A stretch of DNA of 64,000 bases from Roseomonas populi (GTDB taxonomy: Bacteria > Pseudomonadota > Alphaproteobacteria > Acetobacterales > Acetobacteraceae). How positions within the stretch are numbered: position 1 is the first letter of the stretch; each line of letters opens with the position of its first letter. The stretch lies in the NCBI RefSeq assembly GCF_024594815.1, contig NZ_JANJOU010000008.1, positions 1 to 64,000 on the forward strand, given 5' to 3'. A program made the translations under genes and the position numbers. Of the stretch, positions 54,825-63,345 are shown piece by piece. Under the pieces are notes generated by a model. The model was not told the DNA's origin and did not search any database. It saw only the letters and a program-made list of their open reading frames with translations.

Positions 54825-55691
54825 CTAGGGTGCCGGGCGGTTCAGGAAAGCCTCGAACAGCGCCACCGTTCCCGCGAGCCCTTCCTCACTTCCTGTGCCG
54901 GGGGTCAGCAAGGCCTCCGACCCCGGGATGAGGTCCTTCACGCGATCGAAGTACTCGGCGAACATGTCGGACTTCGCGCAGGCGACCAGCGTGGGAACCC
55001 GCACGAGCGGAAGCCGGGCCGATTTGTCGTAGGCAAAGGCGGCATTGTACGGGATGTGGTAGGTGCGCGCGGCCTTCAGCACCTCCACGACCTTGTCGTG
55101 CAACTCCTCCGCGCTTGGCAGCCCCAGGTTCCGGCGATGCGCGGCGTCGCGCCGGTACCACGGCCAGAACAGATAGACGTCCCGCACGAAGTGCCAGATC
55201 CAGTGCAGCTGGCTGCCGTTCAGGTCCAAGGTCACGCCGGGCGCGTAGTTCGCCAGCATGTCCGCCTGCTCCTCCGGCGCGTAGAGCGAGACGCCGTCCA
55301 GGATGAGGCGGCGCACGCGGCGGGGATGGGCGATGGCGATCTCGCAGGCGATGTTCGCGCCGGTATGGGTGCCGTAGAGATCGAAGGTTTCGAGGCCGAG
55401 CGCGTCGAGCGCCCGGAGATGCGCGTCGGCGAAGTAGGTGATCGGGGGCTTGTCGCCGGCCTGCGGCGCAGAGGAATCGCCGTTGCCCAGCGTGTCCGTC
55501 CCGATCACCCGCCGGCCCCCGGCAAGGGCCAGCATCAACGGTTCGAGCATCTTCGCCGAGCCCGGCGAAGCATGCAGCATCACCAGCGGGGTGCCGCCTC
55601 GATCCTCTCCGGCCGTGCGGAAGTGTACCTGCCCCTCCGCGATGTCGGCAAAGCCGCGGCGGATGCGGGAAGAAGTTTGGCTGCCAGTCAT
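54825..55691 (-). CDS. Alpha/beta hydrolase with unusual nucleophile elbow
   Basis: A 288-residue alpha/beta-fold hydrolase. The oxyanion motif is MLHASPGSAKM near 38-48, and the nucleophile elbow reads YGTHTGA at 106-112. The normal G-x-S-x-G is therefore G107-T-H109-T-G111: His in the position of the nucleophilic Ser. Thr110 or another residue might act instead, or the protein may be a non-hydrolytic family member. The acid and base regions (VRVPTLVACAKSD, LTPGTGS) follow the family. Last gene of the GntR-linked minus-strand cluster. Confidence 0.85.
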   Translation of the reverse strand: MTGSQTSSRIRRGFADIAEGQVHFRTAGEDRGGTPLVMLHASPGSAKMLEPLMLALAGGRRVIGTDTLGNGDSSAPQAGDKPPITYFADAHLRALDALGLETFDLYGTHTGANIACEIAIAHPRRVRRLILDGVSLYAPEEQADMLANYAPGVTLDLNGSQLHWIWHFVRDVYLFWPWYRRDAAHRRNLGLPSAEELHDKVVEVLKAARTYHIPYNAAFAYDKSARLPLVRVPTLVACAKSDMFAEYFDRVKDLIPGSEALLTPGTGSEEGLAGTVALFEAFLNRPAP

Positions 55692-55774
55692 CGCTCATCC
55701 TTCACGGGGTGGGAGGCCAGGGCGGCCTGCGCGCGCCGGGGGACCCGTAAGGCTCCCGGCGCGCAGGGGCGGCA

Positions 55775-56770
55775 TCAGCCGGCGCGGATGCCGGTGGTCC
55801 GCGCGAAGTCGCCCCAGCGCTTCAGGTCCTCCGCGATCTTCCGGCCGAAGGAGGCCGGGTCGGTGCCCTCGATCACCATCCCGCTGTCCTGGACGGATGC
55901 CTGGTAGTCCGCGACGTTCAGCGCCGCGCCGAACTCCCGGTGCAGCCGCTCGATCAGCCAGCGGGGTGTCCCGGCCGGCATGGCGATGCCGTACCAGGAG
56001 TTCAGCTCGTACCCTGGATAGGTCTCGGCGATCGCCGGGAGATCCGGCAGGCGGGCCACCCGCGTCAGGGTGGAAACGGCGAGGCCCTTGAGGCGGCCGG
56101 CCTCGAGATGGCCCGTGACGGCCCCGATGCTGAAGAGGGCGAAGTCGATGCGGCCCGCCAGCATGTCGATGATGGGCTGGGTGGACCCGGTATAGGGCAC
56201 GTGGAGCATGGGCGCCCCGGAGAGCTGGGACAGCAGCTCGGTGCCAAGATGCGTGGTGCTCCCCTGCCCGACCGAGGCATAGGTGAGCGGCTGGGGCGCC
56301 GCCTTCGCGATGGCGATGAACGAGGCCAGGTCGGTCGCACCGAGATCGGCACGGCAGACCAGCACGGTCGGCACGGAGGCGATCTGCATCACCGGCTCCA
56401 GGTCCTTCAGCGGATCGTAGGACACGTTCGACTGGAAGACCGGTGCCAGGGTCAGCGGCCCCGCATGGGCGAGCAGGATGGTGTAGCCGTCCGGCGGGGA
56501 TCGCAGCGCGAGGGTGGTGGCGATGGTCCCGTTCGCGCCGGGGCGGTTCTCCATCACCACCGGCCGCCCGAGCGTAGAGGTCAACCTCTGGGTCAGCGGC
56601 CGGGACAGCAGGTCGGAAGGGCCGCCGGGCGGCCAGGGGTTAATCAGGCGGATCGGCCGGTCCGGCCAGTTCTGGCTCTGGCTCTGGCTTTGGGCCATGG
56701 CGGCCCCGGCCCAGGGTACGGCCGCCATGGCGCCGATCAGTGCGCGACGGCCAACGAGGCGCGTGGTCAT
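55775..56770 (-). CDS. Bug/TctC-family receptor with Ser-Gln repeat
   Basis: Periplasmic receptor of 331 residues. The signal peptide ends near AMA-Q and is followed by SQSQSQ coded by a TCT-type microsatellite at about 56673-56696. The Bug body then starts WPDRPIRLINPWPPGGPSDL. ENRPGANGTIA and MLHVPYTGSTQPI are the other landmarks. It lies between the GntR gene and the hydrolase in the same transcription direction. It probably imports the acid activated by the AMP-dependent ligase of the cluster. Confidence 0.9.
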   Translation of the reverse strand: MTTRLVGRRALIGAMAAVPWAGAAMAQSQSQSQNWPDRPIRLINPWPPGGPSDLLSRPLTQRLTSTLGRPVVMENRPGANGTIATTLALRSPPDGYTILLAHAGPLTLAPVFQSNVSYDPLKDLEPVMQIASVPTVLVCRADLGATDLASFIAIAKAAPQPLTYASVGQGSTTHLGTELLSQLSGAPMLHVPYTGSTQPIIDMLAGRIDFALFSIGAVTGHLEAGRLKGLAVSTLTRVARLPDLPAIAETYPGYELNSWYGIAMPAGTPRWLIERLHREFGAALNVADYQASVQDSGMVIEGTDPASFGRKIAEDLKRWGDFARTTGIRAG

Positions 56771-56907
56771 GCAGGGTCTCCCATCAGATCACCGGATTCA
56801 CGTGGATCGCCGTGCTTGCGTTTTCCGCTCCGGATTTGGCCCCGGATGTTCTGGTATGGTGGCGGCCAACCGTTGGTACGGCGCCAGCGCCCTTTCTGTG
56901 TGCCCGG

Positions 56908-57714
56908 TCATTCGGCGGCCTCGGCCGCGACGGCCCAGAGGGACCGGCCCGACCGCAGGACGCGCTGCATGTCCATTTGGTACTCGTAGAGCTCGGGCTG
57001 ATAGAGCGCCTGGATGTACTCGACCACGCGCCCGCTCTCGTCCCGCACCTGCCGCCGGATGGAGAGCAGCGCGGTGCCCAGCGGGACGGCCAGGGCCTCC
57101 GCGACCATCGGGTCCGCCGCCCGGGCCGAGATGACCTGGTCCGCCCTGGACACCCGGTAGCCCGCCGCGTCCAGAAGGCTCAGCAGCGGCGCGCGGGCCA
57201 GGTCGTCCCGCTCGAAATGCCGGCCGATCTCCTCCGGCACCCAGGTGGTGAGATAGGAGAAGCGCTTCCCGCCGTGGCTGCGCACGCGGACGGACTTCTG
57301 CACCACGGCCTGGGGCGGGATCTCCAGCGCGGCCGCCACCTCGGGTGGCGCCGCGACATAGGCGAAGTCCAGGATGCTGACGCTGGTCTCGCGCCCCATG
57401 ATGATGAGGCTCTCGAGCAGGCCGCGGAGGTCCTGCCGGAAGGGCGGCTCCGTTCCCACCCGCGCGAAGGTTCCCTTCCCGCGGGTCCGGTCGAGCAGCC
57501 CTTCACGGGCTAGATCATCCAGGGCGCGGCGGATGGTGATGCGCGCCACCCCGAAGCGTGCGGCCAGCTCGTGCTCGTTGGGCAGGGAGACCCCATCCGG
57601 CCAGGTGCCTTCCGTGATCTCCTGCCGGAGCACGGTGAAAATCCGGTGGTAGAGCGGCAGGGGCCCCTCGGTCCCGGATCGGCCTGCCTTTCGGCCGGGA
57701 GGGGATTTCCGCAT
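56908..57714 (-). CDS. GntR-family regulator (HutC/UTRA type)
   Basis: A 268-residue regulator. A GntR winged helix-turn-helix lies at about 20-85 (PLYHRIFTVLRQEITEGTW...NEHELAARFGVARITIRRALDDLAREG), followed by an UTRA effector domain ending LYQPELYEYQMDMQRVL. The ATG at 57714 is chosen as the first start near the conserved domain; an upstream extension is of doubtful coding quality. It is encoded between a ligase and a Bug receptor, and a matching inverted repeat lies upstream of the first gene of the cluster at 61444. It probably represses the cluster. Confidence 0.88.
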   Translation of the reverse strand: MRKSPPGRKAGRSGTEGPLPLYHRIFTVLRQEITEGTWPDGVSLPNEHELAARFGVARITIRRALDDLAREGLLDRTRGKGTFARVGTEPPFRQDLRGLLESLIIMGRETSVSILDFAYVAAPPEVAAALEIPPQAVVQKSVRVRSHGGKRFSYLTTWVPEEIGRHFERDDLARAPLLSLLDAAGYRVSRADQVISARAADPMVAEALAVPLGTALLSIRRQVRDESGRVVEYIQALYQPELYEYQMDMQRVLRSGRSLWAVAAEAAE

Positions 57715-57843
57715 GGCAGGGATGGCTCCAGGCTCGCGCGAGATGGTTCGGGGCGGGGCGACCATGACGCACGGCCCCGCGAGAGGCCAGGCAGGCCGGC
57801 CGGGGGCCGGCGCGCCGCGGGGCCGGGCCGGAACCACCGTGGG

Positions 57844-59316
57844 TCAGATGGCCGGCAGGGTTCGGGCGAGCTCCGCCTTCAGCACCTTGCCCGAGGCGTT
57901 GCGGGGCAGCTCCTCCACCACGAAGAAGGCGCGCGGCCGCTTGTAGGGGGCCAGCCGGCTGGCGCAGAGCGCCTCCAGCTCCGCCTGGTCCACGGGCTCG
58001 CGCGGCAGGATGAAGGCCGCGACCTCCTCGCCCATCTCCTTCGCGGGCCAGCCGACGACGACGGCCTCGTGCACCGCGGGGTGGGAGGCGAGGACCGCTT
58101 CCACTTCCATCGGATAGATGTTGATGCCGGCGCGGATGATCATGTCCTTCCGCCGCCCCCGCAGCCGGATGAACCCGGCCTCGTCCACCGTCGCCAGGTC
58201 GCCCGGCAGGAACCACCCGTCCTCGAAGGCGTCCGCATTCGCCTCCGCGTCGTCGAAGAACCCGCTGGCCACGCCGGGGCCGCGATAGGCCAGCCGGCCC
58301 ACCTCGCCCGGCGGAAGGGGCTGCCCCTCGTCGTCGAGGACGCGGACCTCCACCCCGAAGACCGGGCGGCCCACGGAATCCGCGGCGCGGTCGATGTCCT
58401 CCGGGCGCAGAAGGGACACGCCGCCCCCTTCCGTCGAGGCGTAGTACTCATGGAAGCCCGCCGAGATGCGCTCCCGTATCAGGGTGCGCTCGTTGGCGTG
58501 CAGCGGCGCGCCGGAGGAGAGCAGCAGCGACAGGCGCTTCATGGGTGCCAGCGCCTCCGCCGGCAGGTCCAGCAGGCGCCGGATGAGGGTGGGCACGAGA
58601 AAGCAGCTCGTGGCCTCGCGCAGCTCGACCTCGCGCACCAGCGCCTCCGGCTTGTAGGGCGGCGGGAAGAGGACGACGGTGCCGCCGCAGAAGAGCTGCG
58701 ACATCGCGAAGGTCCGCCCGCCCCCGAAGTAGAGCGGCGTGGCCGAGACATAGGTCTGCCGCGCATCCAGGCCGAGGTCGATCCAGTGGGTCCAGAACCG
58801 CCGGAGGAACTGGTAGTGGGTGACGACCGGGCCCTTCGGCCGGCCGGTCGTGCCCGATGAGAGTGAGACGAGCAGCGGCATGTCGCCGCAATCGGAACCG
58901 GTGGGAAATTCCAGCTCCGCTGGGGCAGATGCGGCGGCGGCCAGGAAGCCCTCGTCCAGCGCCACGCACCGAACGCCCTCGATCGGGGCGGCATCCGGCT
59001 CGACGAGCAGGATCCTGGCCCGGAAGCGGGTGGCGACCGACTGCTTCTCCGCATCCGTCCAGCGCACGTCGATGGGCAGGGTGATCGCGCCGAGCCGGGC
59101 CGAGGCGTAGAGCGCCAGCACGTGATCCGCCGTGTCCCGCAGCGCGATGCCCAGCACCTCCCCGCGCCCGATGCCGAGGGAGAAGAGATGGGCGGCCCAG
59201 CGCCGCACCAGCCCGTCCAGGTCGCGGTAGAGGATCACGCGCTCGCCATGGATCAGCGCCGCCTGGTCCGGCCGGGCCGCGACGTGGTGGGCGAGCGCGT
59301 CAGCGAGGTTCATCAC
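57844..59316 (-). CDS. AMP-dependent acyl-CoA synthetase/ligase
   Basis: A 490-residue ANL-superfamily ligase. The P-loop LSSGTTGRPKG is at 152-162, with HEYYASTEGGG as the A5 motif and DGWFLPGDLATVDEAGFIRLRGRRKDMIIRAGINIYP as A7/A8. The C-terminal ligase Lys is in NASGKVLK. Several segments resemble short medium-chain or aryl-acid CoA ligases. The GTG at 59316 has GAGGAGG ten bases before it; ATG at 59313 is the next codon. It makes the CoA ester used by the upstream-encoded acyl-CoA dehydrogenase. Confidence 0.9.
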   Translation of the reverse strand: MMNLADALAHHVAARPDQAALIHGERVILYRDLDGLVRRWAAHLFSLGIGRGEVLGIALRDTADHVLALYASARLGAITLPIDVRWTDAEKQSVATRFRARILLVEPDAAPIEGVRCVALDEGFLAAAASAPAELEFPTGSDCGDMPLLVSLSSGTTGRPKGPVVTHYQFLRRFWTHWIDLGLDARQTYVSATPLYFGGGRTFAMSQLFCGGTVVLFPPPYKPEALVREVELREATSCFLVPTLIRRLLDLPAEALAPMKRLSLLLSSGAPLHANERTLIRERISAGFHEYYASTEGGGVSLLRPEDIDRAADSVGRPVFGVEVRVLDDEGQPLPPGEVGRLAYRGPGVASGFFDDAEANADAFEDGWFLPGDLATVDEAGFIRLRGRRKDMIIRAGINIYPMEVEAVLASHPAVHEAVVVGWPAKEMGEEVAAFILPREPVDQAELEALCASRLAPYKRPRAFFVVEELPRNASGKVLKAELARTLPAI

Positions 59317-59330
59317 CGTCCCGGCCCTCC

Positions 59331-60203
59331 TCAGGCGAGCTTGTAGATGCGAAGGGTGTTGTCGCGCAGCACGGCGCGCTTCGACTCCGGCCGGAGATCC
59401 AGCGCCTCGAATTCCTCGCGCGTCCGCTCGAAGCCGAGCACGGGGAAGTCCGTGCCGAAGATCACCTTCTTCCGGCCGTAAGTGTTCATGTAGTGGATGA
59501 GGGAGGCGGGCCAGTAGCGCGGGCTGTGGGCGTCCGTCCCGATGAAGACGTTCTGATGCTTCCAGGCCATTGCGATCATCTCGTCCATCCAGGGCACGCC
59601 GAGGTGGATGCCGATGATCTTCAGCTCGGGGAAGTCGCAGGCCACCGAATCGAGGGTGATGGGCCGCCCCACGGAGCGGCGGGGATAGCGCGGATCATAG
59701 ACGAGGGATTGGCCGACCTGCAGCTGGACCGGGATGTCCAGCTCCACGCACTTGGCGTAGAACGGATACCACCGGGCATGGTCCGGCGGCAGCTCGTACC
59801 AGTGTGGGTAGAAGTGGGCGCCGATGAAACCGTGGTCGCGCACCGCGCGCTCCAGCGCCCGCACGCCGTCCATGCCTTCGGTGGGGTCCAGCCCGGCTAG
59901 GCCGCTGAAGCGGTCCGGATGCGCCGCCACCGCCTTGGCCACGAGATCATAGGGAACGTGGTAGCAGGCCGGGTGGCCGATCGTACCCACCTTTGCCGCG
60001 ATCAGGAAGGACCGCTCGATCCGCGCCTTGTCCATACGGCGGAGCATCTCGTCGAGGGAGACACCCTGGAACGTCTCCGCATCCACGCCGATCTTGCCGC
60101 GGTAGAAGCTGCCCCGTTCCGGCCGGCCGGCCAGAGCCTCCTCCGTCCAGATGTTCACGACGGCATCGATCGCCCAGACTTCCTCGTCCACGTCCGTACC
60201 CAT
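59331..60203 (-). CDS. Amidohydrolase 2 family protein lacking the HxH motif
   Basis: A 290-residue TIM-barrel protein of the ACMSD/amidohydrolase-2 group. The first strand reads AIDAVVNIWTE: the usual D-x-H-x-H is D13-x-Val15-x-Asn17, so the metal-binding HxH is lost. Other parts are retained: GAHFYPHWYEL, IGIHLGVPWMDEM (with His) and FGTDFPVLGFER with the catalytic Asp. It may act without a metal, or as a decarboxylase-like or scaffold variant. It starts four bases after the acyl-CoA dehydrogenase gene with GAGGGG upstream. Confidence 0.85.
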   Translation of the reverse strand: MGTDVDEEVWAIDAVVNIWTEEALAGRPERGSFYRGKIGVDAETFQGVSLDEMLRRMDKARIERSFLIAAKVGTIGHPACYHVPYDLVAKAVAAHPDRFSGLAGLDPTEGMDGVRALERAVRDHGFIGAHFYPHWYELPPDHARWYPFYAKCVELDIPVQLQVGQSLVYDPRYPRRSVGRPITLDSVACDFPELKIIGIHLGVPWMDEMIAMAWKHQNVFIGTDAHSPRYWPASLIHYMNTYGRKKVIFGTDFPVLGFERTREEFEALDLRPESKRAVLRDNTLRIYKLA

Positions 60204-60207
60204 CCCC

Positions 60208-61353
60208 TCAAAGTCCCATTTCGCGCGCGATGATCTCTCGTTGGATCTCGTTAGCGCCTTCGCCGAACGTGTAGAGGCGCCCGTCACGCCAGAAGCGCTG
60301 CATGTCGCTCTCGGAGGAGTAGCCCGCCGAGGCGAGGATCTGCATGCCGTGATGGGTGACGTACTGCAGCGTCTCCGTCGCGATGACCTTCGCGGCCGAG
60401 GCTTCCCGCTGCGCCTTCTGCCCTGTCGCGATGAGCCAGCCGAGGTGCCAGACCGTCAGGCGGGACTGATCGACGCGCATCTGCATGTCGGCCAGCCGGT
60501 GCCGCACCGATTGCAGTGCGCCGAGGGGACGGCCGAACTGGACACGCTCCTTCGCGTGCGCCAGCGCGCAATCCACCGCCGCCTGCGCGCAGCCCGTGAC
60601 CGTCGCGGCCATGGAGGCGCGCGAGTTGTGCAGCGTGGACATCATGTGGCGGAAGCCCTGGCCTTCCTGCCCCATCATCGCATGGTCGGGCACGAAGACG
60701 TCGTCGAAGCCGATGTCCCAGGAGGGCATGCAGTTGTTGCCGACCTTCGAGAGCGGCGTCATTGCCACGCCCTCTGCCGTGGGCGGCACCAGAAAGAGGG
60801 AGATCCCGCGGCTCCCGCTGCTCTCCGGATCGGTGCGGGCGGCGACGAGGAGGTAGTCGGCCCCCTTCGCGTCGCTGATCCACGTTTTCCTGCCCCGGAT
60901 CCGCCAGCCGCCCTCCACCCGCATGGCGCGCGTGCGGATGGCCGATGCGTCCGTCCCTGCCTCGGGCTCGGTCAGGGCAAGCGCGATCAGGAGGCGCCCT
61001 TCCAGCAGCTTCGGCATCAGGGCCGCGCGTTGCGCCGCGCTGCCATAGCCCTTCACCGAGGCGATCCCGAAGCCAACAACGCGGTTGAAGATGGAGGCGA
61101 CCATGTAGGCGTGGCGACCCAGCCGCTCCTGCACGAGCATGACGGTCCGCCAGTCCAGCCCCAGCCCGCCCTCCTCCTCGGGCACGGCCAGCCGGAACAG
61201 GCCCAGCTCACCGAGCGCCGGCAGCAGGTCGTAGGGGGGAACGTGACCGGCGTCGCGGCGGCGGATTTCGTCGGGCGGCAGCCGGTCCTGCAGGAAGCGA
61301 TCGACTGAATCGAGGATGGCGAGCTGGGTCTCGTCCGGTGCGAAGTCAATCAT
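60208..61353 (-). CDS. Acyl-CoA dehydrogenase
   Basis: A 381-residue acyl-CoA dehydrogenase, first gene of the minus-strand cluster. Landmarks are MIDFAPDETQLAILDSVDRFLQD, LALTEPEAGTDASAIRTRA, SWDIGFDDVFVPDHAMM and GYSSESDMQRFWRDGRLYTFGEGANEIQRE. The ATG at 61353 begins the conserved domain; an earlier ATG at 61410 would add 19 residues with no family support. A sigma-70-like -35 and a GntR-type inverted repeat lie upstream. Confidence 0.9.
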   Translation of the reverse strand: MIDFAPDETQLAILDSVDRFLQDRLPPDEIRRRDAGHVPPYDLLPALGELGLFRLAVPEEEGGLGLDWRTVMLVQERLGRHAYMVASIFNRVVGFGIASVKGYGSAAQRAALMPKLLEGRLLIALALTEPEAGTDASAIRTRAMRVEGGWRIRGRKTWISDAKGADYLLVAARTDPESSGSRGISLFLVPPTAEGVAMTPLSKVGNNCMPSWDIGFDDVFVPDHAMMGQEGQGFRHMMSTLHNSRASMAATVTGCAQAAVDCALAHAKERVQFGRPLGALQSVRHRLADMQMRVDQSRLTVWHLGWLIATGQKAQREASAAKVIATETLQYVTHHGMQILASAGYSSESDMQRFWRDGRLYTFGEGANEIQREIIAREMGL

Positions 61354-61443
61354 GCGCGGGATCCGCGGCGCGGCTTCCGGAGGAGATGTGGATCGTCGGC
61401 CCCAGGCCATCTTGGAGGAGCATTCCGGGGCCGATCGTCATGT

Positions 61444-61481
61444 TGTACTAAAACTAGGACATATCGATACCGGCCTGTCAA
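61444..61481 (-). promoter_or_regulatory. Promoter and candidate GntR operator of the cluster
   Basis: TTGACA (minus strand, 61476-61481) is a perfect -35 box. An inverted repeat TGT-N-CTA-N4-TAG-N-ACA (61444-61461) covers the expected -10 region. The half-site TGTnCTA resembles GntR/HutC-type operators. Binding there would block transcription of the acyl-CoA dehydrogenase and the genes downstream. The -10 itself is weak (TAGTTT at 19 bp or CCTAGT at 17 bp from the -35). Confidence 0.5.
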
Positions 61482-61635
61482 TCGCACCACGCCGCCTCGC
61501 GCCGCGCTCACGGCTGGGCCGCAATCGCGCCTCTTTACGGCGCGCAACGGCGCTCGGTGAAGCACGGAGACGCTGGATGGGTTGCCGATCCGGCACTCAT
61601 CTCGTCGCTATCTGCCCGCGAAGGGACGGATGGCA

Positions 61636-62325
61636 TCACGCGAACCAAGGATCCGCCTGGTGCATCCCGGAGTGCCCGTGCCCCTCCCAGTCATCCGAGC
61701 CGCCGTGGTGGCGGTGGTTCCAGGGCTCATCATGGGGGCGTGCTGGCCGGTGGGGGCGCTGGTGGGCCGCGAAGTCGATCGACACTTCGCTGTCTTCCGG
61801 CCCGATTCCGGAGGTGAAGGGCGGGGCTGAGAAGAACTCCCTGTACGTTTCCGGCGAGAGGAAATCGGCGAAGAACGGGTTGGCGAAGGTGCCGTCCTCA
61901 AGCGCGTAGCCGAAGCCGTTGCCCGTGAGCTGCTGGTCACCCGCGCGGATCAGGTTGTCCACGGCGAAGGGCTCGTTCCCCGGAACGGCCGTCCCGGTCG
62001 GCTGCAGGCCGATGATCCTCTCGCCGTTGCGCTCTCCGGCGATATCCGTGATTAGGTAGAAGCCCTGAGCATCGGCCGTATCCGCGGTTTTCAGGACGCC
62101 GTGCGCGAAGATGTCCTCGGCGCTGTAGCTCCAGCTCCACAGCAGCGCATCCTCCCAGGGCAGGACCTGCAGCATGTCGAGGTCGAAGCCCGGATAGTCG
62201 TCGTGGTGGTCGCCTGGGAAACCCTTGTCGCCATGGCCGCTGGCCGGTTGAATCAGGCCTGCCCAATCATCATGCCCGTGACCGCTGTGCCGCCCCTCGT
62301 CATTCCGATCGGCGTGACTGCCCAT
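61636..62325 (-). CDS. Conserved hypothetical protein with His-rich termini
   Basis: A 229-residue protein with no recognised domain. The N-terminus (HSGHGHDDWAG, about 12-24) and the C-terminus (GGSDDWEGHGHSGMH, about 205-223) are near mirror-like His/Asp/Gly-rich stretches that could bind metal. The middle has ITDIAGERNGERIIGLQPTGTAVPGNEPFAVDNLI and a GFGYALEDGTFANPFFADFLSP block, a pattern I recall from uncharacterised alphaproteobacterial proteins. GGGAGG lies six bases before the ATG. No signal peptide is visible. It is monocistronic and its function is unknown. Confidence 0.7.
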   Translation of the reverse strand: MGSHADRNDEGRHSGHGHDDWAGLIQPASGHGDKGFPGDHHDDYPGFDLDMLQVLPWEDALLWSWSYSAEDIFAHGVLKTADTADAQGFYLITDIAGERNGERIIGLQPTGTAVPGNEPFAVDNLIRAGDQQLTGNGFGYALEDGTFANPFFADFLSPETYREFFSAPPFTSGIGPEDSEVSIDFAAHQRPHRPARPHDEPWNHRHHGGSDDWEGHGHSGMHQADPWFA

Positions 62326-62865
62326 TCGTACCTCCCGTTCCTATCCGGCTCAGCAATCTGCTGGAAGCCGACCGCAGCCGAGGCTAGATACAGGCATTCC
62401 GTAACACAATCGAAACGTAAGCGCCGGGTCGGCCTGCTTGGGGATAGGCATCACGCCCTACGCCCTCACCCGCCACACGCGCGGCCAGCTCTCCGATTTC
62501 GAGCTGAGGGTTCGAGACCGCCTGCACGCCCCCTCCGCGCTGCCCGCCTTCAGGGCGGGCCTACGAGCCCCCGCCGGTGCCGGAGCTGCGCGTGCTGTTT
62601 GAGTTCCGGCAGCATCTCCATGCGCTGGTGCGGCTGCGCGCCTGCCTGACGCACCCGGTTGCCTGAAGACGTCTTGTCGTCCTGCCTTCCCCCTCGCCCC
62701 GCTGGCGTGGTTTGTGCTTTCCTCCCGGAAGGCCATCGCGATCTCGTCGTCGGGTGGCCAGCACTGGTCACGACGGCATATGGCGGGGCTTCGGGTCGTG
62801 CCTTGGACGGGAGCAACACGCCGTCTGCTCCCCCGCTCCGACCCTCCCGGGAGGCACATGGCAGG
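62326..62865. other. Intergenic region before allA
   Basis: 540 bases between the His-rich protein and the ureidoglycolate lyase gene. A perfect 7-bp hairpin (GCCCGCC / GGCGGGC, loop TTCAG) sits at 62542-62560 without a T-tract. Around 62450-62670 one plus frame reads arginine/leucine-rich sequence (for example ELRVLFEFRQHLHALVRLR) that resembles no known protein and has no start signal; it may be the debris of an old gene. Promoters of both flanking genes must lie here. Confidence 0.4.
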
Positions 62866-63345
62866 ATGATATCGGTTCAGCCGCTGACGGAGGACGCTTT
62901 CGCGGCCTATGGCGAGGTGCTCACCGTTCCCGTCTCGAACGGGCGCCGGTCCTATGAGCGGGCGCTTCTCTCCACCCGGCCCGAGGCGAAGCCGGTCCTC
63001 ACCTTCAGCCAGCGCGATCCCCTGGCGCTGCCCCTGCGCGTGCGGCAAATGGAGCGGCACGTCTTCTCCTCGCAGAGCTTCATCCCGCTGGCCCCGGCAC
63101 GGTTCCTTGTCCTCGTTGCGCCCCATGCGCCGCAGGGCGGGCCGGACATGACGCGTGCCGAGGCCTTCCTGGCGGGCTTCGGACAAGGGATTACCTATGG
63201 TGCGAATGTCTGGCATCACGGCATGACCGTGCTTGATGCGCCCGCCCGCTTCGCCGTCCTGATATGGCAAGCCGGAACGGCGGAGGACGAGGAGTTCGTG
63301 GACGTGGCTCCCTTCGACCTGGACCTCCCGCAGGAGCTGCGCTGA
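62866..63345 (+). CDS. allA: Ureidoglycolate lyase
   Basis: A 159-residue AllA-type cupin. Landmarks are PLTEDAFAAYGEVLT at the N-terminus, VRQMERHVFSSQSFIPL (family metal or substrate His) and YGANVWHHGMTVLDAPARFAVLIW, typical of ureidoglycolate lyase, which cleaves ureidoglycolate to glyoxylate and urea. The ATG at 62866 begins the family domain with GGGAGG about 11 bases upstream. It overlaps the allantoinase start by one base (TGATG), so the two are one ureide-catabolic transcript. Confidence 0.88.
   Translation: MISVQPLTEDAFAAYGEVLTVPVSNGRRSYERALLSTRPEAKPVLTFSQRDPLALPLRVRQMERHVFSSQSFIPLAPARFLVLVAPHAPQGGPDMTRAEAFLAGFGQGITYGANVWHHGMTVLDAPARFAVLIWQAGTAEDEEFVDVAPFDLDLPQELR

Noticed and set aside
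62430-62670. Possible small gene or transposase fragment before allA
   Set aside because: Only arginine/leucine-rich sequence without start signal or known motif was seen.
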